Below are positions 59,697-61,138 of a stretch of 61,138 nt of DNA, piece after piece. The DNA comes from Sporosarcina sp. E16_8. Its GTDB lineage: Bacteria > Bacillota > Bacilli > Bacillales_A > Planococcaceae. The stretch spans positions 1 to 61,138 of the forward strand of contig NZ_JADPRZ010000017.1 of NCBI RefSeq assembly GCF_017347095.1, written 5' to 3'. The position numbers and the translations under genes were made by a program. Under the pieces are notes generated by a model. The model searched no databases and was not told where the DNA came from. It was given only the letters and a program-made list of their open reading frames with translations. The first letter of the stretch is position 1, and every line of letters starts with the position of its first letter.

Positions 59697-60928
59697 CTTC
59701 TTCTCAAGAAGACACTACGACCATTCCCTAGAAGATTTTGTATTAAAGATATCCAGACATTATGGTCAGGGTTTGGAGATTTAGATTTCCCCATTCTTGC
59801 TAACTGCTGTTCATACCAACCAATTTCTAACAAGGAAGCACTCTTGTCTATTTGTTTAATCCCCGTTCGGATTGGTTTTGCATGAACGGTTTCATAACTG
59901 CCATTAAAGATTCTATTTGCCAAGTCCGGCACTAAGGCAAAAGGTCTTGCAATTCCAACCATATCAATTTCTCCGTTCGCAATAGCTTCTTCCATCCCTT
60001 TTTGAGAACGAAAACCGCCTGTGACTACTAGTGGAGTAGAGATTAATTCCTGAGCCTTTTTTGCATAGTCTATAAAATAGGCTTCTCTATTTTTTGTAGT
60101 TTCTTTTACATCTGCGCCCATCATTATCGGATTCTCGTAATTTCCCCCAGAAATTTCAATGAGATCAATCCCTATTTCGGACATTTTCTGAAGGACTTCC
60201 ATAGACTCGTCTTCAGTAAATCCACCCTTTTGAAAATCAGCTGAGTTAAGTTTAATACCGATTGGAAACGATCTCCCGACTTGTTTCCGGATTTCTTTAT
60301 ACGTTTCTTCCAAAAACCTCATTCGATTTGCTAAGGTTCCTCCCCATTCATCTGTACGTTGATTGTGGTAAGGGGATAAAAACTGGTTGAAAAGGTATCC
60401 GTGTGCTGCATGGATTTGAACACCTGTAAAGCCTGCTTTTTTTGCAATTCTTGCCGCTTCTCCAAATCGGTTAATCAAATCTTTAATTTCAGACACCTGA
60501 AGAGCACGTGGTTGGTTAAAGAAACGTTTTAAACCTCCTGTAAGAGGAACCGCACTTGGTGCTACAGGTTCTTTTGAAATCATTTTGGGTGATTGCTTCC
60601 CTGGATGATTAAGCTGCATCCAAAGGTGAGTCCCATTTTCAGTTCCCGCTTTCGCCCACTTCATTAGCATAATTAAATCACGTTCATCTTCCACAGCAAC
60701 GTTATTCGGCTCTCCTAAAGCATTTCGATCTATCATAACGTTACCTGTCATGACAATACCCGCCCCCCCCTCAGCCCAGGTTTTATATAAAGTAACCAAT
60801 GATTCACTTGGATTTTGATGAGCCGTTCCCAACGCTTCACTCATGGCAGATTTAAAAATTCTATTCTTAATGATTGTTCCATTTGGAAGTTGTAGAGAAT
60901 TACCCAAAACGGACTTTGATTGATTCAT
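59690..60928 (-). CDS. NADH:flavin oxidoreductase / Old Yellow Enzyme family
   Basis: A 412-residue FMN-binding TIM-barrel enzyme reducing activated alkenes or related electrophiles with NAD(P)H. Marks: ILKNRIFKSAMSEA-like opening (IIKNRIFKSAMSEALGT), WMQLNHPGKQSP, GFTGVQIHAAHGYLFNQFLS with catalytic HxxH, RTDEWGGTLANRMRFLEE, LVVTGGF and DMVGIARPFA. ATG at 60928 after AAGGAGACAGACTAAAA. Full length despite the remnant at its 3-prime end. Single gene; substrate unknown. Confidence 0.9.
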   Translation of the reverse strand: MNQSKSVLGNSLQLPNGTIIKNRIFKSAMSEALGTAHQNPSESLVTLYKTWAEGGAGIVMTGNVMIDRNALGEPNNVAVEDERDLIMLMKWAKAGTENGTHLWMQLNHPGKQSPKMISKEPVAPSAVPLTGGLKRFFNQPRALQVSEIKDLINRFGEAARIAKKAGFTGVQIHAAHGYLFNQFLSPYHNQRTDEWGGTLANRMRFLEETYKEIRKQVGRSFPIGIKLNSADFQKGGFTEDESMEVLQKMSEIGIDLIEISGGNYENPIMMGADVKETTKNREAYFIDYAKKAQELISTPLVVTGGFRSQKGMEEAIANGEIDMVGIARPFALVPDLANRIFNGSYETVHAKPIRTGIKQIDKSASLLEIGWYEQQLARMGKSKSPNPDHNVWISLIQNLLGNGRSVFLRRRA

Positions 60929-60952
60929 TTTTAGTCTGTCTCCTTACTATTT

Positions 60953-61034
60953 CAAATATGTAGAAAATGCAAAGGTATTGATTTATTTTGTATTATACAA
61001 TTGTAATGTATTCACTGAATAGCGTCACGCACAG
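60953..61034. repeat. MITE-like repeat, family A copy 7, cut at its right end
   Basis: TTCAAATATGTAGAAAATGC, AAAGGTATTGATTTATTTTG, TATTATACAATTGTAATG, TATTCACTGAATAGCG and TCACGCACAG. It stops abruptly in CGCACAG, where other copies continue GTACCT, and the probable insertion sequence begins. The left end is worn. Confidence 0.72.
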
Positions 61035-61138
61035 TGGTCGACCCCCTTAAAACGGACAAAATAGGGTATAGAATATACAAAGCCTTATTATTCTATTTAA
61101 AGGAGAGGTTATTATGTATATCCGGAAAAAGTTAAAAA
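61035..61138 (+). mobile_element. Left end of a probable IS3-like insertion sequence (partial)
   Basis: The family A repeat is interrupted by TGGTCGACCCCCTTAAAACG, which starts with TG and is GC-rich for this DNA, as IS3-type ends are. About 80 bases later a new gene starts (61114). The window ends before the transposase can be identified, so the family is a guess. Confidence 0.45.
61114..61138 (+). CDS. Start of a gene cut by the window edge, possibly a transposase
   Basis: ATG at 61114 after AAAGGAGAGGTTATT; the visible residues are MYIRKKLK. A basic start 80 bases inside a putative IS end suits an IS3 OrfA, but eight residues cannot prove it. Confidence 0.45.

Overview
The window is low-GC DNA from a Gram-positive, aerobic member of the Bacillales. 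The gene complement points to the Planococcaceae (Sporosarcina / Lysinibacillus / Solibacillus relatives). It has two S-layer-homology (SLH) proteins, a CydABS bd-type oxidase of the Bacillus kind, ClpE under a CtsR box, a Btr-like AraC siderophore regulator and a YolD/UvrX Y-polymerase cassette. Shine-Dalgarno sequences are strong, and TTG starts are frequent. I see no rRNA, tRNA or CRISPR array.

Layout. 0.7-7.6 kb: a DoxX-like membrane protein, then cytochrome bd oxidase (cydA-cydB-cydS) and its assembly exporter (cydD-cydC), all on the minus strand, with the 36-residue CydS hidden between cydB and cydD. 8.2-12.3 kb: a PatB-type C-S lyase, clpE and a small YkvR-like protein. 12.7-17.3 kb: a cell-envelope module of SLH protein, a membrane protein with a degenerate signal-peptidase-like domain, an ECF sigma factor and a polysaccharide deacetylase. 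The module is preceded by a textbook ECF promoter (TGAAAC-N16-CGTC). The same promoter recurs 28 kb away in front of the second SLH gene. 17.5-19.8 kb: an HxlR regulator with DsbA-like, YdhR-like and pirin-like genes behind a perfect 11-bp inverted repeat. 20.1-26.7 kb: iron/siderophore uptake (two binding proteins, ATPase, permease, Btr-like regulator, flavoreductase remnant) with three Fur boxes. 27-34 kb: a Cys-tailed GRDP-like protein, a lipoprotein, a diguanylate cyclase and a Tat-exported GMC dehydrogenase pair. 34.6-42 kb: a decayed HAD hydrolase, an MFS exporter, small membrane proteins, a cupin, pyridoxal kinase with an ECF S-component, and a methyltransferase. 42.3-43.7 kb: ohr-gpx-ohrR. 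44.2-48 kb: the second SLH protein and an SOS-like cassette (WYL-like mini-protein, unknown protein, LexA DNA-binding domain alone, Y-family polymerase, YolD). 48.4-54.4 kb: a gene graveyard (YciI, ArsR, DUF1772, esterase and GNAT remnants) around a few intact genes (beta-lactamase-like hydrolase, TIMP-like protein, cold-shock protein). 54.5-58.8 kb: an HrtBA-like exporter with DUF6220/DUF5957 proteins and a two-component system. 59.5-61.1 kb: an HsmA remnant, an Old Yellow Enzyme homologue and the left end of a probable insertion sequence.

The intergenic DNA is full of short dispersed repeats. They include a MITE-like family of about 135-150 bp with AGGTACCTGTG-type terminal inverted repeats (at least ten copies including a hairpin subfamily), a second family ending in CTGTGCAC, long palindromes containing CGTCAAATAACG, and a pair with a GAGATTAGATT palindrome. 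The two most interesting systems are the ECF-sigma / signal-peptidase-like / deacetylase / SLH regulon and the SOS cassette with a LexA DNA-binding domain lacking its protease. All functional calls are from reading motifs by eye; no database search was possible.
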